Under the pieces are notes generated by a model. The model made no database searches. It was given only the letters and a program-made list of their open reading frames with translations, and was not told the origin of the DNA. The translations under genes and the position numbers were made by a program. From Gallibacterium anatis DSM 16844 = F 149 (GTDB lineage: Bacteria; Pseudomonadota; Gammaproteobacteria; Enterobacterales; Pasteurellaceae), in contig NZ_KB903667.1 in assembly GCF_000379785.1 (NCBI RefSeq), positions 38,477 to 102,476 on the forward strand: a DNA stretch of 64,000 nucleotides, written 5' to 3'. Of the stretch, positions 19,263 to 32,581 are shown in pieces (within the stretch, counting starts at the first letter, position 1; each line of letters opens with the position of its first letter).

Positions 19263-22200
19263 ATGAACCATATTTTTAGAGTCATTTTTGATCACATCAA
19301 AGGTGTTTTTATTGCTGTGTCAGAATTAACGCCGGGAAAACGTAAACAAAAATCTGAAAAATTAGCTGAAAGTCAATTAGTGTCAAATGCCATCGAGGGG
19401 GGGGGGGGTATAAGCTAAAATCCTTTGCACTCTCTTTCCTTTCTTTTTCCATTTTCTTATCTATTGGTCTATTTGATGTCAGCAAAAATGCCGAGGCTTA
19501 TTATATAAACACAGATTATGGGAATATTGTTCCAACTGCTCAAGGTTGTGGACGATATTTACATATGGTTGCACTAAATATTAAAGAGAATGAGGCTGAT
19601 AATATAAACTGTGTCTCTCTACATGGAGTTGCTATAGGTTATATGTCACAAGTTAACAGTGCGAATGCCGGAGTTGCAATCGGTTATCAAGCACTTGCTG
19701 TAGGCGGACCAAATTCAGTAGCAGTTGGTGCTCAAGCTACTGCTAATGGTGAGCAAGCGACAGCATTCGGTAGTTTTGCAAAGGCAAAGAGACAAGCCAC
19801 TGCTTTAGGTAACGATGTTTTAGCTTATGGTAACAGCTCAATTGCTATCGGTAATGATGATATTGTTGATGCAAGATACCAAGATAAATTACCTATAGAT
19901 ACTATCCGGAATATTTTTGGTGCTTTATATGGATCGGATGGTTTTTATTCTCAACAAACCTTTGATAATAAATACATTAGTAATGGTTCGGATATGCGAA
20001 TCTATTCCCCAACCTATGCCGCTAAATTAGGGGCGATTGCGATTGGTTCACGTGCGATTGCCGGTGGTGAGGTTTCGACCTCAGTGGGCTCACTTTCTTT
20101 TGCCTTAGCCGATCGTTCTACTGCAATGGGTATTCGTACCTTCGTTGCGCAAGATGCGGTGGGAGGTACAGCAATTGGTGAGCAATCACGTGTTTTTGCA
20201 CCTAACTCTATCGCAATGGGTAACTATACGGAATCCGCTGCCCAAGGTTCTTTCTCTTATGGTTATAACGCTAAAGCGATTGGTCAGGGGGCGTTGGCGT
20301 TTGGTTATGACTCTGCAGCCGGCGCAAAAATTAATGGTGAACAATATATCAAGTTGCTAGGTTTTACCCGAGGTTTACACGCATTGGATCTGTTTAAGGC
20401 AGATGGCTCTATTGATGACGAGAAAGTAAAACAATTCTATGCCGGCGTGGATACCTTAATTAAAGGGGGTGATGTTAACGGTACGCAATTTGGCGGTGTG
20501 GCACAAATGTTTACCGATGAAACGCTGTTTGAGAAAGACAAATCAAAAGAATATTTAAATATCGGTGGTAAATCAATTTATAAAACGTCCACTTCTACCA
20601 GCACTTTTAACAGTTCCGATGCCGCTGAAAACTCTTTTGCAATGGGGCGTTATGCCTTTGCCTTGCGTTCTAATGCGATGGCATTCGGCTACTCAACAAT
20701 TGCCGATGCACAATCTAGCTTGGCTATTGGTTCATTTGCACATACGGATTACACTGCGGATAATTCTATTGCTTTCGGTGTAAATACCTATGCTGCGGGT
20801 AGAAATAACTTCGTTGCCGGTTACTCTTCTCGCTCTTATGCCAATGACTCTATGGCGTTAGGGGTAGGTTCTTATATTGGACAAAGATCCGCAAACTCTA
20901 CTGCTATCGGTAAAGTGGCAAAAGTGAAAGAGGACACAACCAATGGAATGGCGATTGGTAACTATTCTGAAGCCAGTATCAATAACTCTGTCGCTCTAGG
21001 GGTAAATTCCAAAACAGACTATAAACCTGGTGATTTAGATCAACCTGGTTGGGTTGCCAAAGGTGCCATTGCGATTCCGACATCAGCGGCAACTGGCTTG
21101 ATTTCTGTGGGGGCAATTAATAATGAACGCCGTATTACTAACGTAGCTTCTGGTTATGCGGATACAGATGCTGCCAACGTGGCACAACTTCGCACTATTG
21201 ATGAAAAATTTGATAACCGCATTGATAGCTTAGAAAATGGCGGTGGGGTGCAATATCAATCCATTGATAAATCTAATACAGCGGGTGAAGCGGCCAAGTT
21301 AGGACGTACCCTCAACGAGGTTAAAGATTATCAACAATATATCATTTTAGAAAAACAATGGATTGGCTTTAAAGCACGTGAAATCCTAAACGGTGAGCAA
21401 GTTAATGAGGCTAGCCTACAAGCGATGAAAGATAAGGCGGACAAACTCAATGAGGGTGGTCGTTTTGATAGCTTAAGTTCAGAGCTTAAAGCGCTAGAAC
21501 AAAGTTTATTAGCAGAAGCCAAAGGAATTGATAAAGCTAAATATGATGATTATGTGAGTAGATTGACAACGGCGTTTGACAGTGATTCTACGCGCTTACC
21601 AAATAATCTCACTGCAGAGCAAATTGCTAACTTGAAAAAAGGCACCAACTACGATAATGATGGTGCGCAAGGGGCAGACAGCATTGCCTTTGGTTGGAAA
21701 GCAAAAACCAATGCAAGCGGTAAAAATGCCATTGCCTTGGGCGTAGAAGCAGGCGGTGAAAATGGTGTTTCCGGTGAAGATGGTATTGCAATCGGCACGA
21801 AATCAAAAGTGAGTGGCAATGCTTCCATTGCGATGGGTAAAGATAACAATGTTTCCGGCAATAACTCAATTGCAGTCGGTACAGCGTTAAGCATTGCCGG
21901 TAATAATGCCGGTGCGTTCGGTGATCCAAGCACCATCAATTATGACAACTCTTACTCTGTCGGTAATAACAACACCATCGGCACAGCGACAACAACTGAA
22001 ACCGAAAAAGGCAGCTTTGTGGTCGGTAATAATGTTGAAGTCAGTGCAGATAATGTGTTCGTTTTGGGCAGCGGTGAAAGTAGCGATAATAAATTAAAAG
22101 CCAGCCAAGCCAATTCAGTTTATCTTGGTGCGCAAAGCAATGTCGTCACAACAGGCAGTGCTGGTGCGACAGATAAATACGAAGAAGCGACTATCGGTGG

Positions 22201-25200
22201 GCAAACATTTGGTAAGTTTGCCGGGTCAACTCCGGTTGGCGTTGTCACTGTTGGCAATGACAATCAAACGCGTCGTGTTCAAGGTGTGGCGGCAGGGTTG
22301 ATTGCAGAAAACTCAACGGATGCCATCAATGGTTCACAATTGTTTGCTACCAATACTAACCTCACCAATTTGGCAGAAAAAATCGGTCTTAACGGCAAAC
22401 CTATTAATGGTGTTGATGGCGCCAGCGGTGCTGACGGTAAAACTGTCGCTGGTCAAGACGGTACAGCCGGTGCAGAAGGTGCTCAAGGTGTACCAGGTGC
22501 TGACGGGACAGATGGTTTACAAGGACCAGCCGGTCGTGATGGTTTAAACGACACGACTTTAGTGAATAAAGTGCAATCATTGCGTGATGGCGTAGCAGGG
22601 ACAGTGGTGTATACCGATACCAACGGTAAACGCGTGTTAGCTGAAAATGGCAAATACTATTCTGCTGATATTGTGAGCGGTAAAGTAAAAGCCAACAACG
22701 GCTTGTGGTACGACGCTAGCAAAGTCAATCCTGACGGCACCTTAAAAGATGCCAATGATACCAGCGGTAAAACATTAGCAGAATTAGGCACGGCTATTGG
22801 TAGCGATAAAGTGATGCTTTCTGCGGTGAATCCGGACGGTAAAACCGCAACACCGGTTACATTGGCAAATATCGCGAGTGTATTGAATATTCCGGTGGCA
22901 ACACAGGTGACCTCAGTTGAGCAAGCTAAAGGCTTTATCGGCACACCGGCTGTAGACGGCAAAGCAGCAAGCGGTCTTTATGCTTTAAGTGGCGCGAACT
23001 TAAATCGAGCCGTTACCGCCGCTGATTTGCAAGCTTTAGGTTTAGCAGGGATTACCTTCACAGCAAATAGTGGTATAGATGTGAATACGGCTATTGGTGG
23101 CACATTCAAAATCTTGGGCGATGGCTTAGGCGAAAATGGTGCGAATAAGTACATTCAAACGCAAACAGCGACAGGTGGCGTTAATATCCAACTTGTCGAT
23201 GCGTTAAAAACTAAATTGGATAATTTACCGGAGGATGTGAATAGCAGTTTAGCCGGCAAAGCGAATGTTGCCTTGGACAATATCACTAATGACGGACGCA
23301 AAGTGATTGCCGATACGATTGTGGTGCAAGAGGATGCGAGCAAGGAATCGAGTGCTTTAAGCGTGACCTCTACTTCGGACAGCTCCGGCAAGAAAACCGT
23401 TAATATCGCTTTGGACAATGACAAGATCAAAGAAATTGCCGGTACCGATCAACTTGAGCAAAACTATGCGAAAGCAGATGCCAGCAATATTACGAGCGAA
23501 AACGGCAATCAACAGAAATGGCGTAATGCCTTGGGGGCAATGACATTTAGCGGTGATGCCGGTGAGCAACAGGCTAAAAAATTAGGTGAAGCCCTTAAAG
23601 TCTACGGTGGTAAAACTGAAGCGAGTGATTTGAGCAGCAATAATATCGGTGTGACTGCCGGTAGTGAAGGTTTATTGGTTCAATTAGCCAAAAATTTAAC
23701 CGGATTGACCTCAGCACAATTTACCGATAACGGCACTACCACCACGATTAACGGCAGTGGTGTGACAATTCAACCTAGCACCTCAGGTAGCACTGTCAGA
23801 TTGACGCAAAATGGCTTGGATAATGGTGGTCAACGTATTCAAAATGTAGCAGATGCCACAGAAAACGGCGATGCTGTGAACAAAGGTCAAGTGGAATCGA
23901 TGGTGAGCACAGCGACGACCACTATTACTAAAGATTTGACTGACAAAGGCTTTAAAGTAGCAGGAGATCAAGGCAGCGAGCAAACCATTAAGCTAGGTAC
24001 AACCCTTAATGTGAAAGGCGCTGAGAGTGGTAAACGTATCACGACAACGGCTGGCACAGATGGGCTAAGCATTGATTTAAGCCAAGATGTGAAAGACAAA
24101 TTGGATAAAATCCCTGATGAAGGATTGGTATCTGCTAATCAATCATTGAAATTAACGGCTAAAGATAATACTGCGACTGATCCGCAATCCTTTGATCAAC
24201 AAGGTGGGCTTAATTTCACCGTCAGTGGTGATGGCTCTATTGATACCGTAGCGAGTGGTTCTACCGTAACGGTTAAAGTGGCTGAAAAAGGCATTACGAC
24301 AACGCATCTTGCTGATAAAGCAGTGACTACGGCTAAGTTGGCTGATAATGCAGTCACTACGGCACAAATCCTCAATGGCACTATTCTCGAAGAGGATTTG
24401 GCAGAAACCTTAAAACAAAAAATTAATGCCGGTGGTGAGTTATCGGATAACACTATTAAATTAACGACCAACAATAGTGCGACTGATACACAAGCCCTTT
24501 CAAAAGCAGAAATTGCGTTTGGCATTAATGGTGATGGCACCGATATTAAAACAGATGCCAGTGGCAATACAGTAACTATTAGTTTAAATAAAGCAACTTC
24601 AGTTACTAATGATGCTACCGAAGGCAAAAAAGCAGTGTCATCCAGTGCTGTTTATGAGGCAGTGAAAGGTGCTAAAACCAAAGTCGCAATTGCTGATGAC
24701 TCAAGTAAATTATTAAGCATAAGCAAAACAGAAAATGATGATTTAAGTGCCAATAGTTACACCCTTTCTTTAAACAAAGAGGGAGTTGCCAACAGCTTGG
24801 CAGGTGATTTTGCTAAAGTGGATGCCAGCAATTTAAATGAAGGTAATGTGACTGCTTGGAAAGAGAAATTAGGCATAGATGATCTCGCTTCCAGTGTTTC
24901 CGGTATTACCTTCAAAGGTGCGGCAAGCGGTTCAACCGATGCAGTGGTCGGCTTAAACAAAACATTGGATGTCAGTGGTACTGATATTGAAGCGAAAACG
25001 GCCGCAGCAAGTGATGGAACCAATGCCAAACTTGAACTCTCTTTATCACAAGCAGTGAAAGAGAAATTAAACCAAATTGACACCACTAAAGGCGTAGCGA
25101 CTGCTGATCAAACCATTGAATTGACCGCAGATAACAGCACCAAAACAGGTACACAGCGTCTAGATAAAGACGGCGGTATTAGTTTTGCTATTGGCGGTGA

Positions 25201-28200
25201 AGGTGCAATTGAAACCAATGCAAGCAATGGCAAAGTCACTGTTAAAGTGAAAAACAGCGGTATTACAGAAGCGATGTTGGCAAATAATGCTGTAACAACA
25301 GACAAAATCAAAGATGCGTCTGTGACCGGAGCGAAGATTGCGGAAGGCACGATTGCGAAATCGAAATTAGATCAAGCTGTTAGCAAAGAAATTAGTGACG
25401 CTACGGCATTGTTGGATAATACCATTACCTTGAGCGGTAATAGTGGCTCAACCACTGCAAAACGCCTTGATTCTCCAACGATTGCGTTTAATATCAAAGG
25501 AGCGGATAGCGGCGATATTACTACTACAGCGTCTGCTAGCGATGTTACTTTGACATTAAACAAAGCCACTGCTATTACCAACACCGGTAATGACGCTAAT
25601 CGTGTGGTCACTTCAAGTGCAGTTTACTCTGCTTTAGCAGCGGCGAAACCGGCGGTTGTAAAAGGGGAAGCCGCACAAGGGGATACCAACTTACTTGATA
25701 TTGTCGGCACTAAGTCTGACGGTATTAATGGTGACACCTTTAAACTTTCGCTTTCTAAGAAAAACTTAGTGACTGCGTTGCAGGATGATTTTGTCAGTGC
25801 AGTCAATGGCGCAGGGATTGCTGTGTTTGACGGTAAGACTACACCAAACAAAAAAGCAGTTAATTTAGGTGAAGGTATCCAACTTTTAGGTGACGGTTAT
25901 GTGAATGCCGCCTTTGATACTAACGAGTATGCTTATACAGAGGATGGTAAACAGCATAAAGCCCCTATCTTAAAATTTGGCGTGAGTGAGCAAGTTAAGA
26001 CTGCAATTGATAAACTTAATAACGGCGAAGCATTGTCCGGCGTAACCTTTAACTATAAAGCCAATGGTGATGGTTCTGATGGAAAAGTAGGTTCGGTCAA
26101 TGGCGAAACCGGCTTTGACTTCCGCGGTGACGGCTCACCTACCTCAACCAATAAAAATATCTTGATTTCTGTGGAACCGACTAAGCAAGAAAAAGCCGGT
26201 GTTATTGATTTCTCTTTAGCCGAAGATTTGCGTGATGTTAAATCTATCGGTAGCGGTTCAAAAGATGCGAGCGGCACTGAGGCACGTTTAAGCTTTAATA
26301 GTAAAAACGGCGATACCGCTGCCAACATTACGGCTAGCAATGTGAAATTAACCGGTTTAGCCGATGGTGATATTAGCAAAACTTCCAGTGATGCGATTAC
26401 CGGTAAACAAATCTTTAGTATCGTCGGTACTAATAATAGCGAACACGGCACTATTGCTGATCGTTTAAATGATTTAGAAAGCGGTTTAAGAGGTACTGTA
26501 GTTTATACCTATAAAGACGGTAATAAATTAGTGAAAGTGACCAATGCAACCGGTGCAAGTGAGTTCTACAAAGAGACAGATGTTGCCGGCAAACATTACT
26601 ACAATGGTCAATGGTATGAGGCGACAGCGTGGAATGATGCTGAGGGTAAACCGACAGAAAATGCTACGGCAACCACTGTTAACGGTGTTACCACCGACAA
26701 TATTCTGCTTTCATTGGTAAGTGCAAAAGATGGCGCAACCACCACACCAATTACTTTAGCTAACCTAGAAAGTGTGTTTGGCAAACTGAGTGGCACGGAT
26801 GAAGAGAAAACTCGTGATGCGCAAACCAAAGTAGCTGCTTTATTGAAAGGGGATGAATATCGCTTAGATCGTGCGGCAACTGTGGCGGATATTCAAGTGT
26901 TGGCACAAGCCGGCTTAAGTTTCAGTGGCAATGATACAAATGATCCGATTCATAAAGCATTGGGACAAAGTTTGTCTATTCAAGGAAAATCGGATGCAAG
27001 TTACAACAAAACTGATTATTCCTCTGACAATTTAGTGACACATAATGATAACGGCACGCTTCGTATCGCAATGAAAACTAAACCAACTTTCCAAGGTTTA
27101 AGTTTACAAAACGGTACAGATCCAGCGATTAATTTAACACCGGGCAAAACGAATGATGGTTCATCAACTTTATTAGCGCTATCTGATGCGAATAATAAAG
27201 ATGTTGAAATTAAAGGTGTAGCAGCCGGTACTGATCCGAATTCTGCCGTGAATAAAGCCCAATTGGATGTGGTGGCTAACGCGGTGGGGCTTAATGGCGA
27301 AAACGGTATTAATGGCGTAGATGGTGCTAATGGTCCATCTGGTCAAGACGGTTTAAACGGTCAAAGCCTAGCCAACAAAGTACAAGCTTTGCGTGACGGT
27401 TTGGCTGGTACTGTGGTGTATACCGATGCCAAAGGAGTTCGGGTAATGTCTGAAGATGGTAAATATTACTATCCAGAGACCTTAACCAAAGATATGAAGA
27501 AAGCTAATGACGGCTTATGGTATGCTGCTAGTAATGTGAAAGCTGATGGTACAGTGACAGAAGCGGGTAAAAATAGCGGTAAAAAACTTTCCGAATTGGA
27601 CGGTGCGGATAGTCACAAACTTGATGCAAGTGATGTTATTCTTTCAGCGGTTAATGCAACTGGCAATACCACCACACCGATTAGCGTGTCTAATCTCGCT
27701 AGTGTATTGGGTGCTATTCCAACAACAGCCACAACGTCTGAGGCAAAATTTAGCGATGCTAAAGCTAAAGTGGGCGCTTTATTAGCTGCTGATAAAGATA
27801 AAGAACCTGAGCAACAAACTAAAGTAGATTTAGATCGCGCTGCTACAGCAGCTGATCTTCAAGTATTGGCACAAGCCGGTCTTGCTTTCCAAGGCAATGA
27901 TGAGGCGGTAGTTAATCGTGCTTTATCACAAACCTTAAGTATTAAAGGTGAGGGCGTTACAAAAGATAATTACGCTGCTTTCCAAAGTGCTTCAGGCAAT
28001 ATTGTGGTGGGTAAAGATACTAGCGAAGGCACTTTGGTAGTGAAATTAGCTAAAGACCTTAATAATATCCACTCGATTGGCGCGGGTGCTATGACCAATG
28101 CAGATGCTGCGCGTATCACCTTTACCGATAAATCAGGTACGATGACGGCACCTGAGATTTCTGTGAATAATGCCAAACTTAAACAAGTGGCAGATGGTGA

Positions 28201-31200
28201 AATCAGCGCAAGTAGCCAAGAGGCAATTAACGGTCGTCAATTAAATACCTCGGTTTCCTCTGTGGCGACAGTATTGGGTGAAGGCTTTAGCAATAAAGAC
28301 GGCTCAATAAGTTATACAGGCGAAAAAGGTATCGGTGGTACTGGTCAAAACACAGTGGCAGGCGCGATTTCTGCCTTAAATACAAGTGTTAGCAACACAG
28401 GTATTACCTTTAAAGCCGAAGGTCCTGCTAATGCACAAACCACCACCAAAACCTTGGGTCAAACGCTTGAATTTGTGACCGAAGATAGCGCGACAGATAC
28501 CAGCTTCAAAGGGGAAAATATTGCCACTGCGATAAAAGATGGCAAGGTAAATATTGCGCTGAAACAAGCCAGTGCACAGGATGTAAAAGATGGCAAAGGT
28601 GGTCTTGTTACTTCTGATGTGCTTAAAGAATATGTCACTGATCAAGTGGGTACCGGTCAATTGGCTTATAAAGCCAGTGGTGAAGATCCAACTAAACACG
28701 TGGCTTTAAATACCGGATTGACATTTGCTGCGAGTGATACCAATGGTAGCGGAACGACTAATTTAACGGCGAGCACGGCAGACAATGGTGTTGTGAATTA
28801 CAAACTTAATGATGTCTTAACAGGCATTACCTCTATCTCTGGTGAAGGGGGCAATGACTTAGCGGCTAAATTAAGCTTTATTAAAGGTGTGGCGCAATCA
28901 GGCGATACGCCTGCACAAGCGCCACAAATTTCTGTCAACAATGCCAAAATCACCAATGTGGCTAATGGTGTTGATGATAGCGATGCAGTTAATATGAGTC
29001 AGTTATCTGCGGTGAAAAAATCTATTACGGATTTGCAAACCGCCAGCAACAGTGCTTCTATTGCGTATAAAGTTACCGATAGTAAAGGGGTAAGTAGCGA
29101 TGGTGGTAAGACACCGTTGACTACCGGCTTTAACTTTACCAGCCTCTCTGACAATATCGAGATTAGCAAAGGGGCGGATAATGGTGGTCAAATTAAGTTT
29201 AATCTTAAAGATCAGTTGACCGGTATAAGTTCTATCCAGGGACCGAAAACCTCAAGCACACCATTGTTGATCACATTGGGCGAAGGTATCCTAACCTTAA
29301 GTGGTAGCGGTACTAAAAATGGCGCACAAATCAAGGGTGTGCTTAAAGGTGTGGATGACACGGATGCTGTGAATATGGCTCAACTTAAAACGATGGCAAC
29401 AACAGTAGGCGCTAAAGTGGGTTCAGATGGTGAAATCACGGCGCCGACATTTGATACCGCTGTCAAAGGTAGTGGCACTAATAATACAGCACCAGAAAGC
29501 TTGAAAGATGCGGTAGATGATTTAATCACTGCCAATAATAAAGGGCTTACCTTTAGTGATGGTAAAAACCCTACGACGAAGTATTTTGGAGATACTTTGG
29601 TGGCGAAATCCGCTGATTTGAGCGATACCGCTTACAAAGGCAAAAATCTCAAAACAGAGGTGAAAGACGGTAATTTATTGCTTGCAATGAAAGACAAGCC
29701 AGAATTTGCAGCATTGGCTTTAAAAGCAGGCAATAATGCGCCGACTATTAACCTCACTCCGAATACGGATGCCAATAAACCCGCAATTAGCTTATCTTCG
29801 GGTACTGACGGTAATTCAAAAGATGTCGTTCTCAATGGTATTGCCGCCGGTACTGCTGATAATTCTGCAGTCAATCTTGCACAATTGAACAATTTGAGAA
29901 ATCTTATTGGTGTGGGTAAAGACGGTAGCAACGGTGTTAATGGTGTCGATGGTAAAAATGGTACGCCCGCTATTGGTCAGCAAGGGGTTCCAGGCAAAGA
30001 TGGTCAAAGCCTTGTGGGACCAGCAGGTCAAGACGGCTTAAATGGCACCACTGTCATCAACAAAGTACAAGCCTTGCGTGATGGGGTAGCCGGCACTATG
30101 GTGTATACCGACACAGCAGGTAATCGTTTGATTGCCGAAAACGGCACTTTCTACAAAACAGACTTGGTAGATAATTATGCCAAAGCCAATGATGGCTTAT
30201 GGTATGCCAAAGACAAAGTTAAGGCTGACGGTTCTGTCGCGACAGATGTTGCTGGTCAAGGTAAATCCTTAAAAGAGCTTGCTACGTTAGCCGGCAATGA
30301 GGATTTGATTGCGAAATCCGATGAGGTGATTCTTTCTGCGGTCAATGCCGATGGTCGAACTACGAAACCAATTACGATTGCCAACTTAAAAGACAATCTT
30401 GTGGTTGCTGAGGTAACTCCTGAAGAGCAAGCAAATGCTGAAAACTTAGCCAAAGCTGCCAATGGCGGTAAAGACTTGACTGATGAGCAAAAAGCGGCTG
30501 TCGCCAAGGCTTTAAAAGATCAAAAAGTGAATGCCACTGTTGCTAGTCTATTAGCCAATACCAATACCAATGCCAATGAGCTTAGCCGTGCTGTAACCTT
30601 GCGTGACTTACAAACTGTGGCGCAAGCCGGTTTAAGCTTTGCCGGTAATGACAGCAACAATCCAATTCATCAAGCGTTAGGCACAACCTTGTTGATTCAA
30701 GGTAAATCTGGTGCGACCTATAGTGAGGCTGTTTATTCAGCGGATAATTTAATTACGCGCAATGATAAAGGCACACTTCGCATAGAAATGAAGAAAACTC
30801 CGACCTTTGATGGCATTATCTTGGATGGTAAAGGTCAAGACGGTAAAGATGGCAAAGACGGTTATATTGGCGTCGATGCTGAGGGTAATGTTGTCGTGAA
30901 AAATGGTGTGGATGGTCTTGCCGGTAAAGATGGTAAAGACGGTGTTGATGGTGCTTCAAAAGTCCTCACTGAGGGTAGCGTCAATGCTTCTGCACAATTG
31001 ACCTACAAAGCCGAAGGTCAAGGTTACACCGATAAAGACGGTCAAAAGGTTGATAAACCAACCGTTTCACTTGCCGATGGTCTTAACTTTAAAGGGGATA
31101 GCAATATCAAAACTGCGGTCAATGCCAACGGTGAAGTTGATATCACCTTAAATAAAGACTTAACCGTAGATTCTATCGGTGGTGGTGAAGGTAAAGGTAA

Positions 31201-32479
31201 ATTGTCTTTTGAAGCGAACAATACGATTAATGCCAATAATTCACGTATTACCGGTATTGCGGATGGCAAAAACCGAGGTGATGCGGTGAATAAAGGTCAA
31301 ATGGATGACGCAATTGGTGCAGTGAATACCAATATCAACAACATTAAAAATGAGGTTGTGAATAAAGGTATGAACTTTGCGACCAGCAATGATGACGGCA
31401 AGACTAAGTCGACACAAACAGCAAAATTGGGTGATACCGTAGTGGTGAAAGCCGGCGCGAATGTTGATGTTTCTGAAGTGAATAAAGAGGCTGAAGGAAC
31501 ATTCAGTTATACCATTAGCGTCAAAGGTATCCCAATGACCTATGTTGATGCGGACGGTAAACCGTTGGTTCAAGTCGGTGATGATTTCTATCATTTGCAG
31601 GAAAACGGTGCAGTTAACTTTGCTTCTACCGCAACACCGGCAGGCGTTAAAGTGGTGAAAGATACTACTAAACTTAATGACAAAGCGGTTGCTAACGATC
31701 AGTTAAGTACGGTTGATGTTGCCAACGGTGAGATCAAAAATGGTTCACAACAGGCGGTAACCGGCGGTCAAGTGGCAGATCTTTTAGGTGTGACAGTTGA
31801 TAAAGACGGTAAAGTCAAGGATGGTAAAAGCGGTGAAAACGGCATCGGCGGCACCGGTAAGAATACGGTAAGTGAAGCCATTTCCGAAACAGTGAAGATT
31901 GCTAAATCCGGTAATACAGAGGTGAAAGCAGGCAAGAATGTGATTGTAACTAAAGGCACAGGCACAAACGGCACAACTGCTTACACCGTAAGTATGGATA
32001 CCAGCAATTTGGAAGTGGAAAAATTGATCTTGGGTAAAGGCGACAATAAGACCACTATCTCGGTTGTTAACCAATCGCAATATCAAGGCAGTGAAAAAGC
32101 GATTGATGTTGGCGGTACACGTATTACCAATGTTAAAGACGGTATTGATCCGACCGATGCGGTTAATGTTGGTCAAATGAATAAATTGGCGAATGCGACC
32201 AGCAAAGCGATTAACAATGTTAATCGTCGTGTTGACCACTTAACCCAAGAATCAAGAGCCGGCATTGCCGGAGCGATGGCGACAGCCGGATTGCAACAAG
32301 CGACTGAACGTGGACGTACAACGGTTTCTGTCGGTTCAGCGGTGTTCAAAGGTGAAAGTGCGGTGGCGTTAGGGCTTTCCAAACTTTCCGACAGCGGTAA
32401 AGTCGGCATTCGTATTTCCGGTATGACCACCAGTAACGGTGACACCGGCGGTTCGGTCAGTGTTGGTTATACTTGGTAA
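19263..32479 (+). CDS. Giant trimeric autotransporter adhesin, phase-variable (OFF: frameshift at poly-G)
   Basis: The gene begins with ATG at 19263 behind a GAGGGTA RBS and encodes an extended signal peptide region (MNHIFRVIFDHIKG, then VFIAVSEL) typical of large type V proteins. A run of 12 G at 19397-19408 shifts the frame and a TAA follows at 19416-19418. In another frame the hydrophobic signal core (about LKSFALSFLSFSIFLSIG) continues at once into an uninterrupted 13-kb frame whose first ATG is 19565. With 10 or 13 G the product would be 4404 or 4405 residues. The passenger has YadA-like head repeats (19660-21080, 21660-22140), neck motifs (such as RITNVASGYADTDAANVAQL), four collagen-like tracts, repeated stalk blocks, and a C-terminal YadA membrane anchor (about 32258-32479, ending in Trp). 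Translation from 19565 alone would lack a signal peptide. It probably mediates host or surface adhesion; ligand unknown. A sequencing error in the G run cannot be excluded. Confidence 0.93.
19397..19408 (+). repeat. Poly-G phase-variation tract (12 G)
   Basis: Twelve consecutive G lie within codons 45-49 of the adhesin reading frame from ATG 19263. The upstream and downstream coding frames differ by an amount corrected by one extra G or two fewer. Homopolymeric G runs of this length are known slipped-strand switches in host-adapted bacteria. Confidence 0.9.
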
Positions 32480-32507
32480 TTTTTGCCACAGCCATAAATA
32501 AAAACAG

Positions 32508-32540
32508 AAGAAGTGCATTGCGCAATGCACTTCTTTTTTT
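32508..32540 (+). terminator. Rho-independent terminator after the adhesin gene
   Basis: A perfect 13-bp stem (AAGAAGTGCATTG / CAATGCACTTCTT) with a 2-nt CG centre is followed by seven T. It probably also serves the convergent dprA gene. Confidence 0.9.
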
Positions 32541-32581
32541 GCCTATAAAACAGTGAGTTAAGTGAAATTATGCAAGCACAA

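Noticed and set aside
19565..19567. ATG 19565 as the true adhesin start
   Set aside because: No RBS and no signal peptide; a clear signal core in the same frame and an ESPR with RBS lie upstream, separated only by the G run.
22380..30960. Repeats resembling a CRISPR array or prophage tail-fibre genes
   Set aside because: The repeats are long, degenerate and in frame within one adhesin ending in a YadA anchor; no spacers, cas genes or phage genes are present.
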